A stretch of DNA of 58,359 nt. It comes from Clostridia bacterium (GTDB taxonomy: Bacteria; Bacillota; Clostridia; Christensenellales; DTU072). The notes under the pieces are model-generated. The model was not told the DNA's origin and did not search any database. It was given only the letters and a program-made list of their open reading frames with translations. The stretch spans positions 1 to 58,359 of the forward strand of contig JAFXIQ010000007.1 in the NCBI GenBank assembly GCA_017533005.1. Direction: 5' to 3'. Below are positions 36,701 through 42,919 of this stretch, piece after piece (the first letter of the stretch is position 1; the number at the start of each line of letters is the position of its first letter). The translations under genes and the position numbers were made by a program.

Positions 36701-39066
36701 GTCCGGAAGTAGGATTGTTGCCGGAAAGAATTATCGTAACCGAAGCAGGCGACTATCTAGAAGTAGCTAACGTTGATTTCGACACGAATAAGATGATAGC
36801 AACGTTCAACTGCAAGTACACGTTCTTGTCTGCTCAAGACGATATTAGATTGAGTGGTAGCGACGACCTAAGTGGAGAAGATAGAGATAAACTAGCTATA
36901 TCCTTCACCGTTCCTATCGTAACGTACGACTATTCTGCTATAGAAGCAACGTTCGCAGAACTTTCATCAACGACGGTAGACGTAGAACTTGGTGCAATAC
37001 TAGACGCATCTTTGATGCCAACCGTTGGCGAAAAAGCAATCAAGCCGTTCTGGTATTTGAGCGACGTTAATACCAATAAAGCAGGCACGTACAAAGCAAT
37101 TTGCTACTTCAAAAATGCTTATGGCGAAACGATTTCCGGTGAAGTAACCGTCAACGTTAAGAGAAGAAAGCTATCTGCTGATAACGAGAACGAAATATAC
37201 GACGTTTCCATAGCTAAAGAATTCCTTAACAAGAACTATACCGGTGAACAACAAAACATCGAAGATTACTTAACGTTCAGCAAGTTCTTGCGTGAAGACG
37301 GCACGATGGGCGACCTAGAAGGTTATACCGTAGAGTATAGCTTGGACGGTGGCGAAACTTGGCAACTAGACCAACCCATAAACGTTCCTACCAATGGAAT
37401 TCCTTACAAGGTTAGAATTATCATTTACGATGACGATGATTATAACTATACGGGCTCTATTTGGACGAATATGATAATCAACAAGACGGAAATTTCTGCA
37501 GACAAGATTACCTTCCATAAGAACGAGAACGACAATCTAGCTGTAACGAACGTAAGCTACGTCTACAACGGACGTGAACAAATTCCGTTCATTAAAGGCA
37601 TACCTTTAGGCGCAACTTACGACTTGCAATTCGCTATGTACGAAGAAGGCGTAGATAAATATGAATTCTCTAACGCATTAAGACCCACTAACGTAGGCAA
37701 GTACATAATGAGAATAGCCTTTACTGCAGACCAAAGAAACTACCTATTCACAGGTACGGAAGACATAACCGCAATCATAGAAATCACCAAGAAGACCGTT
37801 GACTTCAGTATTGAAAGAAATATGGTATATAGTGGCGCGTTTATGGATGCAAAGGTTATTGGAATACCTGAAAGCCTAGGTGATATGAGAATTAACTACA
37901 AGTACTACTTGGGCGAAACTCCGTTAGCAGATGGTTCGAGAATTAAGAACGTTGGTACGTATAACGTAATTGTTACAATCGACGGCGGAACGAACTACAA
38001 TAGTGCGGAACTACGTAGCGAAATCTACATCTTACCAAAAGACGTTGTTTTGAATATCAACGAAGTATCTAGTGAATATCTAGACGACTTGAAACCTTTC
38101 AACTCAGCAATAACGATAACCGACGCACTAGACCCCACGCTTTCCGGACTACAAGGCACTGATACGCTATCACTATTCGGTAACGTAAAAGTCAAGTGGG
38201 AAGGCGGAACGCTAACGAATAAACATATGGTTGGCGAATACGTACTTGTTCTAGAAGATGAAGCTAGTGTAGGACACGCTAACTACAATATCGTAGCAAT
38301 TAACAACGGTAAGTATCGTATAACAGCAATGCAAGAAGGCGCACGCGTTATTAACGATAAACAAGAATTGGACGATGCAATCGCACTTCTAGAAAACGAA
38401 GAGAGCAAGGGTAGCACCGGCCTTACCGTCAAGTGGTATTTGAGAGCAGGTGATTACGGCGATATTACGATTAACGTAAATGCTTCCGTCACAATCATAG
38501 GTTCTTACGACTTAAGCGATGAAAAAGAAGAAATCGCAGTTAAATTCAACACCATAACCGTAAACAAGGGTGCTGTTCTAATAGACATTGTATCCTTCAA
38601 GGCGCTAGGCGACAAGGCAAACGTATTAATTGCTAGTCGCGCAACCTCGGTAACCGTTAAACGTTCAGAATTCATAAGACAAGGCGAGTCTATTGTAGCC
38701 AAGTCGATGGCAATAAGAAGTGAAGACGGCTTCAAGGGTAGCGTTTACGTCTACGACAGCTACGTTTACGGCTACGCACAAGCTATTTACCTATACGGTG
38801 GCAAGCTAGAGATGGAAAGAACTACGCTAGAACAAAACGTCAACGGCGTATACGTACGAGGTGACGTTATTGTTAAGGACAGTACGTTCAAAGAAACTAG
38901 AGGCCCTGCAATCAATATTGCAACTCAAGGTGCAACGGTAGCTATCAGTGGTAACACCTTCAAGGCTAACAACGTAGCAATCGAGAGCGCTTCTGTAATG
39001 AGAAACGATATCGAAGTACAAAACGTCTTCATTCAAAACGCTACGAACATTAAGAAAAACTATTAA
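27706..39066 (+). CDS. Giant repeat-domain lipoprotein with MBG-like domains and C-terminal beta-helix (3786 residues)
   Basis: The start is the ATG at 27706, five bases after AGGAGG; the longer frame from 27679 begins inside hairpin 2 and is rejected. Signal peptide and lipobox TLIAC (Cys at about 24). The first ~800 residues parallel those of the previous gene. The 'DPY' beta-domain recurs from about 850 to 3000 (cores near 853, 946, 1213, 1332, 2012, 2134, 2499, 2622, 2785). Residues about 3150-3540 read as MBG-like domains (VYNGREQIPFIKG, NVGTYNVIVTIDGG). From about 3545 (ARVINDKQELDDAIALL) to the end is a right-handed beta-helix-like region, with SFKALG, YDSYVYG and ISGNTFKANNVAIESA rungs. 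Presumed surface structure or glycan/protein-binding role; not known. Confidence 0.85.
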   Translation: MNTIIKRILLVLLVIALAFTLIACSGDETNDPQTPPEDGGGSGAVPNTPNVNQVVVFEDIKNALVNTGADIAAQQTGVRNVTSDYTLIVNGINIGITYRANYDYNRKQDSEIYLEIYDYITPRPAIFVYYANNDLYYRFDDKLTVSKDFGGSSTFELFFDTITVFDLEYLFFEESFAQRVQNMGLVDNEGISRIKLDEDTDIINIRKIELNIIAEEVRNFIANNFRVLGDRFDAITKTYLGFNLSDLGMISPLGLNAEKLEATYTNDANNRKTMDNFTVVFAGTQTDYVSTYYLEANYATSTTKQEITLNATHSPDTNVYKETQVGQTHLSGSLVIPALDADFKVDIKTKLNVEDNSTNQFIIDIRNRSENQDSEFAIDEEILMTYYRDGMLYVDATGFLDNYVSGVVDTNALNLPKVKFDSVNLAEEFINLIDMSKGITGDGLSFSQILDAFKNKEGLLGVLLSKVRSEGSIVYVQIDEELVSEIAGGEIESMFDLLGEKLGIESEELEQFKQLDIFKNLYLEIAYDTANDVIVIKGNNASGSVFTLTLNVQETDEDFVITYPEDAYFATFEDFAIPESMNVHIDANLRVQGQASVDFAKFMGVFIGDITGVNTPFNLLIQDKINMVADVWNKGDETGFSLILKYNNDILVVARTSPTDSSTILIDNRMNGYNVKYVMPVESTLALFDELVDGKSILKYDTIIEMYMALVKDAQIRMSDNYISFTLAQSAMKELIGVDALVADVNLSFTFSEPATDMVPSEYAEPVVNIQNEVIYDSMYEARWIDSAEVIFGSGVSKVFKLTFVGDSATLVTGKNAYHPEAKLLGKLVTYGLYFSDEVNGTKVVRQLANSVMKVDPSELAPFPEKIDVIYEDNTRGKLDYVIEGFPYNNGNISQAIGGVEAKEYILIVGKDSIAEQRFKVTISIMGRMLLNKEGMYNNIPIVDKVEIDPYEYAINKLKDASYNPIRYKGSMYREGVAPTTLRLLFTDYKGTAVEEVHLDNVDWNFDLTSINYGGGVYTVTGKYNTLDIALEITVFAKRVAYVQINTENNGYYTVDSLKRSTYTIPSITDENNEVRIYFESGNYRIIGEEPAGYVKTDDKCDGYYPEMLDWEYKVADSVASTGVVWCLNNGTTDRTSSVFGTGKIGSLVGTQKVSVNVVCPDRIIPVSADTTMAVTSVQYASDGTISIMEKNAVNVSAISFTESGALYSAFNFDPYSGKEENLNLPKVIYADVVYQGRTQRIAYPVTWVAGLEGQDNIIDENGRILNALVQEEYLRVTGYIGDAGVVVPVTALIHNLSGEYERVIMKDADGNVMTNVIETIKDGKAVYSIEGLNPYDKLVLPAKFELHFPSGSGIEDREYDAEWLTPEGTLAVEHIYPYGGGEFMVYTELLGGDDTGMLDQVVELKLVFKQMTIINDLLYGISTDLDAGEVVTHPNATYPHEEGESAISVKYVVVDGYSENSRNLIDILEKIPSFVGITFVGETAKSENIPIIWNEFYDVANDRHINELDNLIACLKDPRGSSTRLTNGEYDLYDIGYDLITMTGVIYQGTPLEQNVSISFMVKPKVLTSMTFTNYADEFKSADANGIVPVDVDINMKKVEESVNDATGEVTSYLTGNNTISIVMNKPFMLKGTLDGKYTSLTPSQYLDYLFSNVKLAFSDSNIGEYTFVYDLDGLLKNAAGYYEGVQGGDEDAIDGEFKGLRYFDKVAYGQIKVDNSEYVTYNNNVELNRSTVTIKFKVDRLSNGSVEQTFDCDLTVVRDNAREVYFYEYVETFDENGLPKYTDMSPYEIDEIFQMEYEKSGLVTYNGLVWRASYTYTTNGVTIVENDVVNSISTKFFRFTEGISITLHTTLVDGTGIHRNFVFLKKNVGKTEYNAQGEEDIYNVVDGTLTVYNVYEIYPLMEMINKLPQVITPKITSEFLSDNSGTTLSFTIDSAWAPSDAFKDDNGGFSEEKLKALINSSGIGRTLFATATISGYNNAKQTIELYIEVFQLAEGDIYSEELHLAGKSAEFDPYSSDENDGTLELPQDILVKFGDESFKFTEDSGIKYMLRNTSGEFNEVKEIIYNKAGHAMGTSYGGKNDTLYFKLILPDGNETCYFTIKFLNRTVTSVTYENLASKQEDKKALVEGLYYVDPYNPETWELPSKATFVYGGSEQSELEVRWENKSSNATMFTEKDGVYSYTPSATTDYMGGVYLFVSHLRGFGEQDPSQYFIMTVVVLNREMIVAPANISSGSYKFDTISPFAGRVEDIPSDLTDATFFNLTENGTYDGYDVTVKSEMNALKATVSEANVTWYYRSFIDGDNLYGEYNAISTPVVPRVFWGTMKNDEFILLNDDDINILGGFEKAVVGYVGTKNGEAYSYGQLIPTYKIIADSWEFVRIDGIDSIIEFNRFTMSSLQDSFDIVFKVGTREVKVPFYPEDRADDNNKRRTVIKWGDDLQEGDNSTHSITLANLFKTDSLTTEKIYKLVFQQLYVDEISFGYGDNNGYGTSGQVNVVIDPLNPVIPTSAYARGRTSNEANAVEVDLGVVSIAWEDTSSTSATSIYNLMFGGGERTVVAHVYDKLGNVYYFNVRVSYLNRMPSGIYTSANHYSNSVATNINGKQYYALMLSIDGKKNSYFNVDPIGDLVYNRKNPDGSYLYTPNTKYVSTNNELIDSVYVLPSELKVLFANNYTAGSLLSASLDKLGSDVLLTNVKWIISSDITLSGTKEDAKIVARVAGFNVQYETKEGTVVSQYYDLTEPSASISSNFNIQLSVEDRTVQYTSISYQEGPDGNKYQQANVEYFVDPYNVSFPNSISVKFTGIAREREFTNIEWEYNEGILKEVDIVSGKADDDRMYLMAGFPMFGTRLEINFRIKARYIDANIATGGSTTGMKALKGGTLYVLKGIPVEKQLPTRLYYAFGDEIASVPLKFTDDQMSIINVNNPGAEVVIRGNLGIDTGNIEFTVKVIDPEVFALRAQIKTEVAGGQVTEIVTYQKSGFRYNEISVGVNRNGVYAVGPEVGLLPERIIVTEAGDYLEVANVDFDTNKMIATFNCKYTFLSAQDDIRLSGSDDLSGEDRDKLAISFTVPIVTYDYSAIEATFAELSSTTVDVELGAILDASLMPTVGEKAIKPFWYLSDVNTNKAGTYKAICYFKNAYGETISGEVTVNVKRRKLSADNENEIYDVSIAKEFLNKNYTGEQQNIEDYLTFSKFLREDGTMGDLEGYTVEYSLDGGETWQLDQPINVPTNGIPYKVRIIIYDDDDYNYTGSIWTNMIINKTEISADKITFHKNENDNLAVTNVSYVYNGREQIPFIKGIPLGATYDLQFAMYEEGVDKYEFSNALRPTNVGKYIMRIAFTADQRNYLFTGTEDITAIIEITKKTVDFSIERNMVYSGAFMDAKVIGIPESLGDMRINYKYYLGETPLADGSRIKNVGTYNVIVTIDGGTNYNSAELRSEIYILPKDVVLNINEVSSEYLDDLKPFNSAITITDALDPTLSGLQGTDTLSLFGNVKVKWEGGTLTNKHMVGEYVLVLEDEASVGHANYNIVAINNGKYRITAMQEGARVINDKQELDDAIALLENEESKGSTGLTVKWYLRAGDYGDITINVNASVTIIGSYDLSDEKEEIAVKFNTITVNKGAVLIDIVSFKALGDKANVLIASRATSVTVKRSEFIRQGESIVAKSMAIRSEDGFKGSVYVYDSYVYGYAQAIYLYGGKLEMERTTLEQNVNGVYVRGDVIVKDSTFKETRGPAINIATQGATVAISGNTFKANNVAIESASVMRNDIEVQNVFIQNATNIKKNY

Positions 39067-39083
39067 ATAGCCCATTCTTAACC

Positions 39084-39113
39084 AATAACGCACGGCAAAA
39101 GCCGTGCGTTATT
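39084..39113 (+). terminator. Terminator after the giant lipoprotein genes
   Basis: 13-bp stem AATAACGCACGGC / GCCGTGCGTTATT with AAAA loop. The T-run is short (TTATTTGC), and the following TTGCAT is also the -35 of the next promoter. Confidence 0.8.
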
Positions 39114-39141
39114 TGCATAAATAAGGCAAAGTTGCTAATAA
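39113..39141 (+). promoter_or_regulatory. Promoter placed for a leaderless transcript of the AI-2E family gene
   Basis: TTGCAT (39113-39118), 17-base spacer, TAATAA (39136-39141); the ATG starts eight bases after the -10, and no Shine-Dalgarno lies between. Confidence 0.55.
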
Positions 39142-39148
39142 TCGTCCT

Positions 39149-40225
39149 ATGAAGAAAAGGTGGTTTTGGGTATTAATAGTAGTGTTGGTGGTGTTTGTGA
39201 TTTTAGAACTGCCGTCGGCACAAACGGTATTCAAGAAGATAGGGGAAGCCATCTACCCGCTGTTTATAGGAATAATCATAGCATTAACTTTGCGCTCTCC
39301 GGTACGCTTTTTCGAGAGAACGCTCGCCCTTATGAAAAAGCCTGTTAAAAATGCTCGAATCATTGCGCTAATTTCAACGCTAACGCTCGCAATCGGCGTT
39401 ATAACGCTTATTTCCTATTTAATCATACCCGAAATAGCCGAGAGTCTAAATAGCCTAAAAGACTCGATTTCGACGTTTAGAGAGGGAGGGCTGTCGGGGC
39501 TCGTAGAAAAAGAGAGCGAGCTAATAAGCATTATTGATAAACTTCTCGATAGAGCGCTCGCGTCGGTGGAAGAATTGCTTCCTCCTATAGGTAGTCTTAT
39601 ACAAACAACAACGAAAACGCTAGTGTCGTGGATAGTCGGTATAATGCTCGGAATAACGCTTCTTGCTAGCCAAGATAGCGTGCGAGCAGGGGTTTATAAA
39701 ATTTCTTTGTATTTTTTAGGGGAAAGAAAAAATCGCATCTTCAAAGGCTCACTGTCTTCGGCAATAGAGAAATTTTCACGTTTTATAATGGGACAGCTTG
39801 TAGAAGCCTTGATATTCGGCATTGTGTGTTACGTTGTATTCGTTTTGTTCAAATTGCCGTATTCAGCGCTTGTTGCAGTGCTTGTCGCCGTCGGTAATCT
39901 CATTCCCACAATAGGCGGATATATAGGTGGTACGTTAGGATTTTTAGTGATTTTGACGGTAAATCCCAAGAAAGCGTTAATTTTTATAATAATAATTTTG
40001 ATTTTACAGCAGGTGGAACAGTTTACTACTTATCCTATAATAGTAGGCAAATACGTAGGGCTATCGTCCTTTTTAACGTTGCTTTCCGTAGTCGTTGGTG
40101 GTGGTTTGTTCGGTTTTTGGGGTTTGATACTAGGCGTGCCGATAGTCGCGTTTCTTGATAACTTCATTAAGGTGTATATAGACGCCAAGCAAAATAGCGA
40201 AATTGATATTAAAGATAGCGCGTGA
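39149..40225 (+). CDS. AI-2E family (PerM/UPF0118) membrane transporter
   Basis: A 358-residue polytopic membrane protein. The N-terminal pair of helices with IYPLFIGIIIALTLRSPV, the central soluble stretch (about 90-150), and the C-terminal ALVAVLVAVGNLIPTIGGYIGGTLGFL and FWGLILGVPIVAFLDNFI match the AI-2E/PerM family, members of which export small molecules or act in Na+/H+ exchange. The substrate cannot be assigned. It heads a closely spaced set with the ferredoxin-like, unknown and HAD genes. No Shine-Dalgarno is visible before the ATG. Confidence 0.88.
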   Translation: MKKRWFWVLIVVLVVFVILELPSAQTVFKKIGEAIYPLFIGIIIALTLRSPVRFFERTLALMKKPVKNARIIALISTLTLAIGVITLISYLIIPEIAESLNSLKDSISTFREGGLSGLVEKESELISIIDKLLDRALASVEELLPPIGSLIQTTTKTLVSWIVGIMLGITLLASQDSVRAGVYKISLYFLGERKNRIFKGSLSSAIEKFSRFIMGQLVEALIFGIVCYVVFVLFKLPYSALVAVLVAVGNLIPTIGGYIGGTLGFLVILTVNPKKALIFIIIILILQQVEQFTTYPIIVGKYVGLSSFLTLLSVVVGGGLFGFWGLILGVPIVAFLDNFIKVYIDAKQNSEIDIKDSA

Positions 40226-40228
40226 GCC

Positions 40229-40257
40229 TTTACAAACGTCCGAAGTTGTTGTAAACT
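40229..40257 (+). promoter_or_regulatory. Possible promoter for a leaderless ferredoxin-like transcript
   Basis: TTTACA (40229-40234), 17 bases, TAAACT (40252-40257); six bases separate it from the ATG at 40264 and no Shine-Dalgarno is present. The -10 matches the consensus at only four positions. Confidence 0.4.
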
Positions 40258-40263
40258 AATCTT

Positions 40264-41013
40264 ATGTTGAAAGATATAGTTAGCAAAAAATTAAACACGT
40301 TTTTTATAGTAAAAGGGAGCGACTGCGACTACCTTTTATTGTATTTGCCATATAAACCTTTCAACGAATTAGATAAAAACCACGCCGAAGTGAACGCCTT
40401 TTACCTAGCTTCTAACGAGCTGTATTTCTTAACTAAAGAGCTTGTAGAAGAACTGCGAGAATATAATGCAAAAGCGTATAACGGAAACCTAAAAAAGCTT
40501 TTTAAGGAAACCAAATGTGGTATTGAGCTATATAATACTTTAATTGCAATCCCTCCGTATGGTAGTCGTTTAACGCTGTCTGCTATCGAGCTTAATGGCG
40601 CGGAAGAAGAAGTCCTAGCCACTTTTGACGTAACGAATAATGTTTGTGAGAAGTGTGGGCGTTGTAGAAGTGCTTGCCCAACGAATGCGTTGGAAGAAGG
40701 TTTTATTAGGGAGAAATGTTTGAGAGATAAAACTGACCGCGTGCTAGAGAGTGATTGCGATTTAGAGCTTTTGGAAGGTAGTATACTTGGCTGTGATTTT
40801 TGTCAAAGGGTATGTCCGTTTAACGTAGAAGTAAGCTGTGTCGACTACCCGGACGTGCTCAAGGAAGAATTAGATTTTGCTACTCTTGAAAAAAACCTTG
40901 AACAAGGAAGACGTGGATTGCAAGGACTAGCGAGTTTTATTGGTGCGAATTACAATAGACCGGCAAGGATAGCGCGTATGGTAGAAATCGCTAAACGCGC
41001 AAAAAATTCATAA
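40264..41013 (+). CDS. QueG-like protein with double [4Fe-4S] cluster domain, shortened
   Basis: A 249-residue cytosolic iron-sulfur protein. Residues about 127-190 carry two cluster motifs: CEKCGRCRSACPTNAL and CDFCQRVCPFNVE, with an additional cysteine between (EKCLRDK), the arrangement of the ferredoxin part of epoxyqueuosine reductase (QueG). True QueG is about 310-380 residues with an N-terminal cobalamin-binding domain; here only ~125 residues precede the clusters, and I see no QueG active-site signature. It is therefore better called a QueG-related double-cluster protein of unknown substrate, as occurs in many Clostridia. Confidence 0.8.
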   Translation: MLKDIVSKKLNTFFIVKGSDCDYLLLYLPYKPFNELDKNHAEVNAFYLASNELYFLTKELVEELREYNAKAYNGNLKKLFKETKCGIELYNTLIAIPPYGSRLTLSAIELNGAEEEVLATFDVTNNVCEKCGRCRSACPTNALEEGFIREKCLRDKTDRVLESDCDLELLEGSILGCDFCQRVCPFNVEVSCVDYPDVLKEELDFATLEKNLEQGRRGLQGLASFIGANYNRPARIARMVEIAKRAKNS

Positions 41014-41064
41014 CAAACTATATTTTGTCAAAATATTCACTGCGAGAAATGTTAAGCTTCTCGT

Positions 41065-42075
41065 ATGGACGTAATTTTTTCTAACACACCCCTAAATTAT
41101 TGTATCGATTATATCAAAGAACGTTATCCCTACGGAGTCGTAGGCGTTATCGGCGTTGATGATAACGCTATAAACGCGTTAAGAAAAACCCACGTTATAG
41201 ATAGTGGGAAAGAGCTAAAAGAAGAGGCGCGTTTTGTGCTTGTGAACGGCGACGTCGATTCGTTACGCGCCTATAAAAGGCAGAGTGCACATCGAGAATG
41301 CGTAGTATTAGGAGAACTGCCTTATTACGAGTTGTTTTCGAGCAAATTTATAAACGGGAAACAAATAACTGCGATTAAGACACCTAAACTCGTAGTTTTT
41401 GATAGTGAGAAGGTCGACAAGCAATTCGAGCTTATGGCGTTAGAAATTGTTTTTAAGCTAGTATTTGCGTTGTCGGATAGACTGCTTTTGCAAGGGCGAA
41501 CGAAGAAGGACACCCTTGCAAAAGAGTTACATAAATGCTTAAAAGAAACGCTTATTGGCGATGTGGATACGGAAACGGTCGTGCGCATTTTGGCACCGAG
41601 CGTGAGCCTTCTTGAACGTATAGGTTACAGTGAATTTATGGACTATTTTGCGTTAGTTTCCGGTGAAGGAAATAGGGAAATTGGCACGCCGTATAACCTT
41701 TATAGTATATTTTTAGCTATATTGTTGACTATTCAGTTTACAAAATGCAAAATAAGTGATATTTTAATTACGAGCGACGTTGTGCGAGTGCGTGCGCTTA
41801 TCGAGAAGTTAGGTCTTGAATTTCCACCGCCGAAACAAGGAATGGACAATCTTGAATTTCTCAAACAGTGCAATCATGATTTGCTTTTTGATATAGAAAC
41901 GCTCGCTAACTTACGCGAATGGTTCGTTTCCGGATACGGGAAGCGAAGTGCGCCACTACAAAAGATTCTCAACGACTTTCTCATAGCAACGGCATTGAGC
42001 CCAACGCACGGGTTGATAGGCGAGCTTGCTTTGAGCGGGTTTATAGAAGGGGTTATCGATGAAATTAAAAATTGA
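41065..42075 (+). CDS. Unrecognised 336-residue protein, possibly a degenerate dehydroquinate synthase/Fe-ADH fold
   Basis: No firm family assignment. Residues 1-110 look like an alpha/beta domain (YGVVGVIGVDDNAINAL, RFVLVNGDVDSL, RECVVLGELPYYELF), and the C-terminal two thirds are helical (GTPYNLYSIFLAILLTIQF). The order of elements faintly recalls glycerol-1-phosphate dehydrogenase/dehydroquinate synthase proteins, but neither the GGGS nucleotide loop nor the metal-binding histidines are intact, so catalysis of that type is doubtful. No signal peptide. A small hairpin CGAGAA / TTCTCG ends one base before the ATG and there is no Shine-Dalgarno. The 3' end overlaps the HAD gene by 17 bases, implying coupled translation. 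Confidence 0.55.
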   Translation: MDVIFSNTPLNYCIDYIKERYPYGVVGVIGVDDNAINALRKTHVIDSGKELKEEARFVLVNGDVDSLRAYKRQSAHRECVVLGELPYYELFSSKFINGKQITAIKTPKLVVFDSEKVDKQFELMALEIVFKLVFALSDRLLLQGRTKKDTLAKELHKCLKETLIGDVDTETVVRILAPSVSLLERIGYSEFMDYFALVSGEGNREIGTPYNLYSIFLAILLTIQFTKCKISDILITSDVVRVRALIEKLGLEFPPPKQGMDNLEFLKQCNHDLLFDIETLANLREWFVSGYGKRSAPLQKILNDFLIATALSPTHGLIGELALSGFIEGVIDEIKN

Positions 42076-42838
42076 TGCAGATTTATTTTTGTTCGATTTA
42101 GATGGTACCATCTATCTTGGCGACAAGCCGATAGAAGGCTCTATTGAAACGTTGAAAAAGCTCACGGCTATGGGCAAAAAGGTTTGCTTTTTGACCAACA
42201 ACAGCTCGAAGGACAAAAGAGAATATTTGAAGAAGATTTCTTCGATGGGTTATCCCGTTGATTTGTGGCAAATAGTTACTTCTACTATGGCTACCATTCA
42301 ATGGCTCCACACGAGAAAACCCGGCAAGTCCGTTTATCCTATCGGCACGCCTACTTTCATTGAAGAACTTAAAGATTCGGCAATTCCAATCAGCGAAGAC
42401 GCCGACATTGTTTTGCTTGCTTTTGACACCACGATTAACTATGAAAAGCTATGGAAAGCCAACATTTTGCTAGAAAAAGGCAGAGATTTCATAGCTACTC
42501 ATCCCGACACTGTATGCCCGTCTGATATCGGCGACATGCCCGACGTAGGCGCGTTTATGGCGTTATTCGAATGTGCTTGTGGTAGAGCTCCCGGAGTTAT
42601 TTGTGGCAAACCTTATTCACCGATGGCAGAAATTATCGGCAAGCTTTTCGATATTCCTAAGGAAAGAATCGTTATGATAGGCGATAGACTTTACACGGAC
42701 ATTTTGTTCGGTATAAACAATGGTTACCAATCTACGCTTGTTCTTTCCGGCGAAACCACCGTTGAGATGTTCAATGCGTCAGGCGTAAAACCCACGTACG
42801 TTTTGAACTCGGTAAAAGATATGTTCGAAGAAGAATAG
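42059..42838 (+). CDS. HAD-superfamily IIA phosphatase (NagD-like)
   Basis: A 259-residue cytosolic phosphatase. Motif I FLFDLDGTIYLG (nucleophile D13 and D15), motif II FLTNNSS, the lysine of motif III in GKPYSPMAEII, and motif IV MIGDRLYTDILFG are all present, with a C2-type cap between motifs II and III; length is typical for NagD/4-nitrophenylphosphatase-like enzymes. Substrates in this group are usually small sugar or nucleotide phosphates, including glycerol phosphate; which one applies here is unknown. It overlaps the preceding gene by 17 bases. Confidence 0.92.
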   Translation: MKLKIDADLFLFDLDGTIYLGDKPIEGSIETLKKLTAMGKKVCFLTNNSSKDKREYLKKISSMGYPVDLWQIVTSTMATIQWLHTRKPGKSVYPIGTPTFIEELKDSAIPISEDADIVLLAFDTTINYEKLWKANILLEKGRDFIATHPDTVCPSDIGDMPDVGAFMALFECACGRAPGVICGKPYSPMAEIIGKLFDIPKERIVMIGDRLYTDILFGINNGYQSTLVLSGETTVEMFNASGVKPTYVLNSVKDMFEEE

Positions 42839-42849
42839 TAGAAAAAGTA

Positions 42850-42878
42850 TTGCAAAAAGCGAATAATTATTATATAAT
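42850..42878 (+). promoter_or_regulatory. Promoter of the 473-residue lipoprotein gene
   Basis: TTGCAA (42850-42855), 17 bases, TATAAT (42873-42878); GGAG lies five bases before the ATG at 42920. Confidence 0.88.
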
Positions 42879-42919
42879 TAAAAAATAGTCAAAAAACCAA
42901 AGGAAGTTTTGGAGTAAAT

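Noticed and set aside
18311..39066. Giant genes as polyketide or non-ribosomal peptide synthases
   Set aside because: No condensation, adenylation, ketosynthase or carrier-protein motifs; proteins are exported and beta-rich.
41043..41063. Terminator or riboswitch before the 336-residue gene
   Set aside because: A lone 6-bp stem CGAGAA/TTCTCG without a U-tract or conserved aptamer features.
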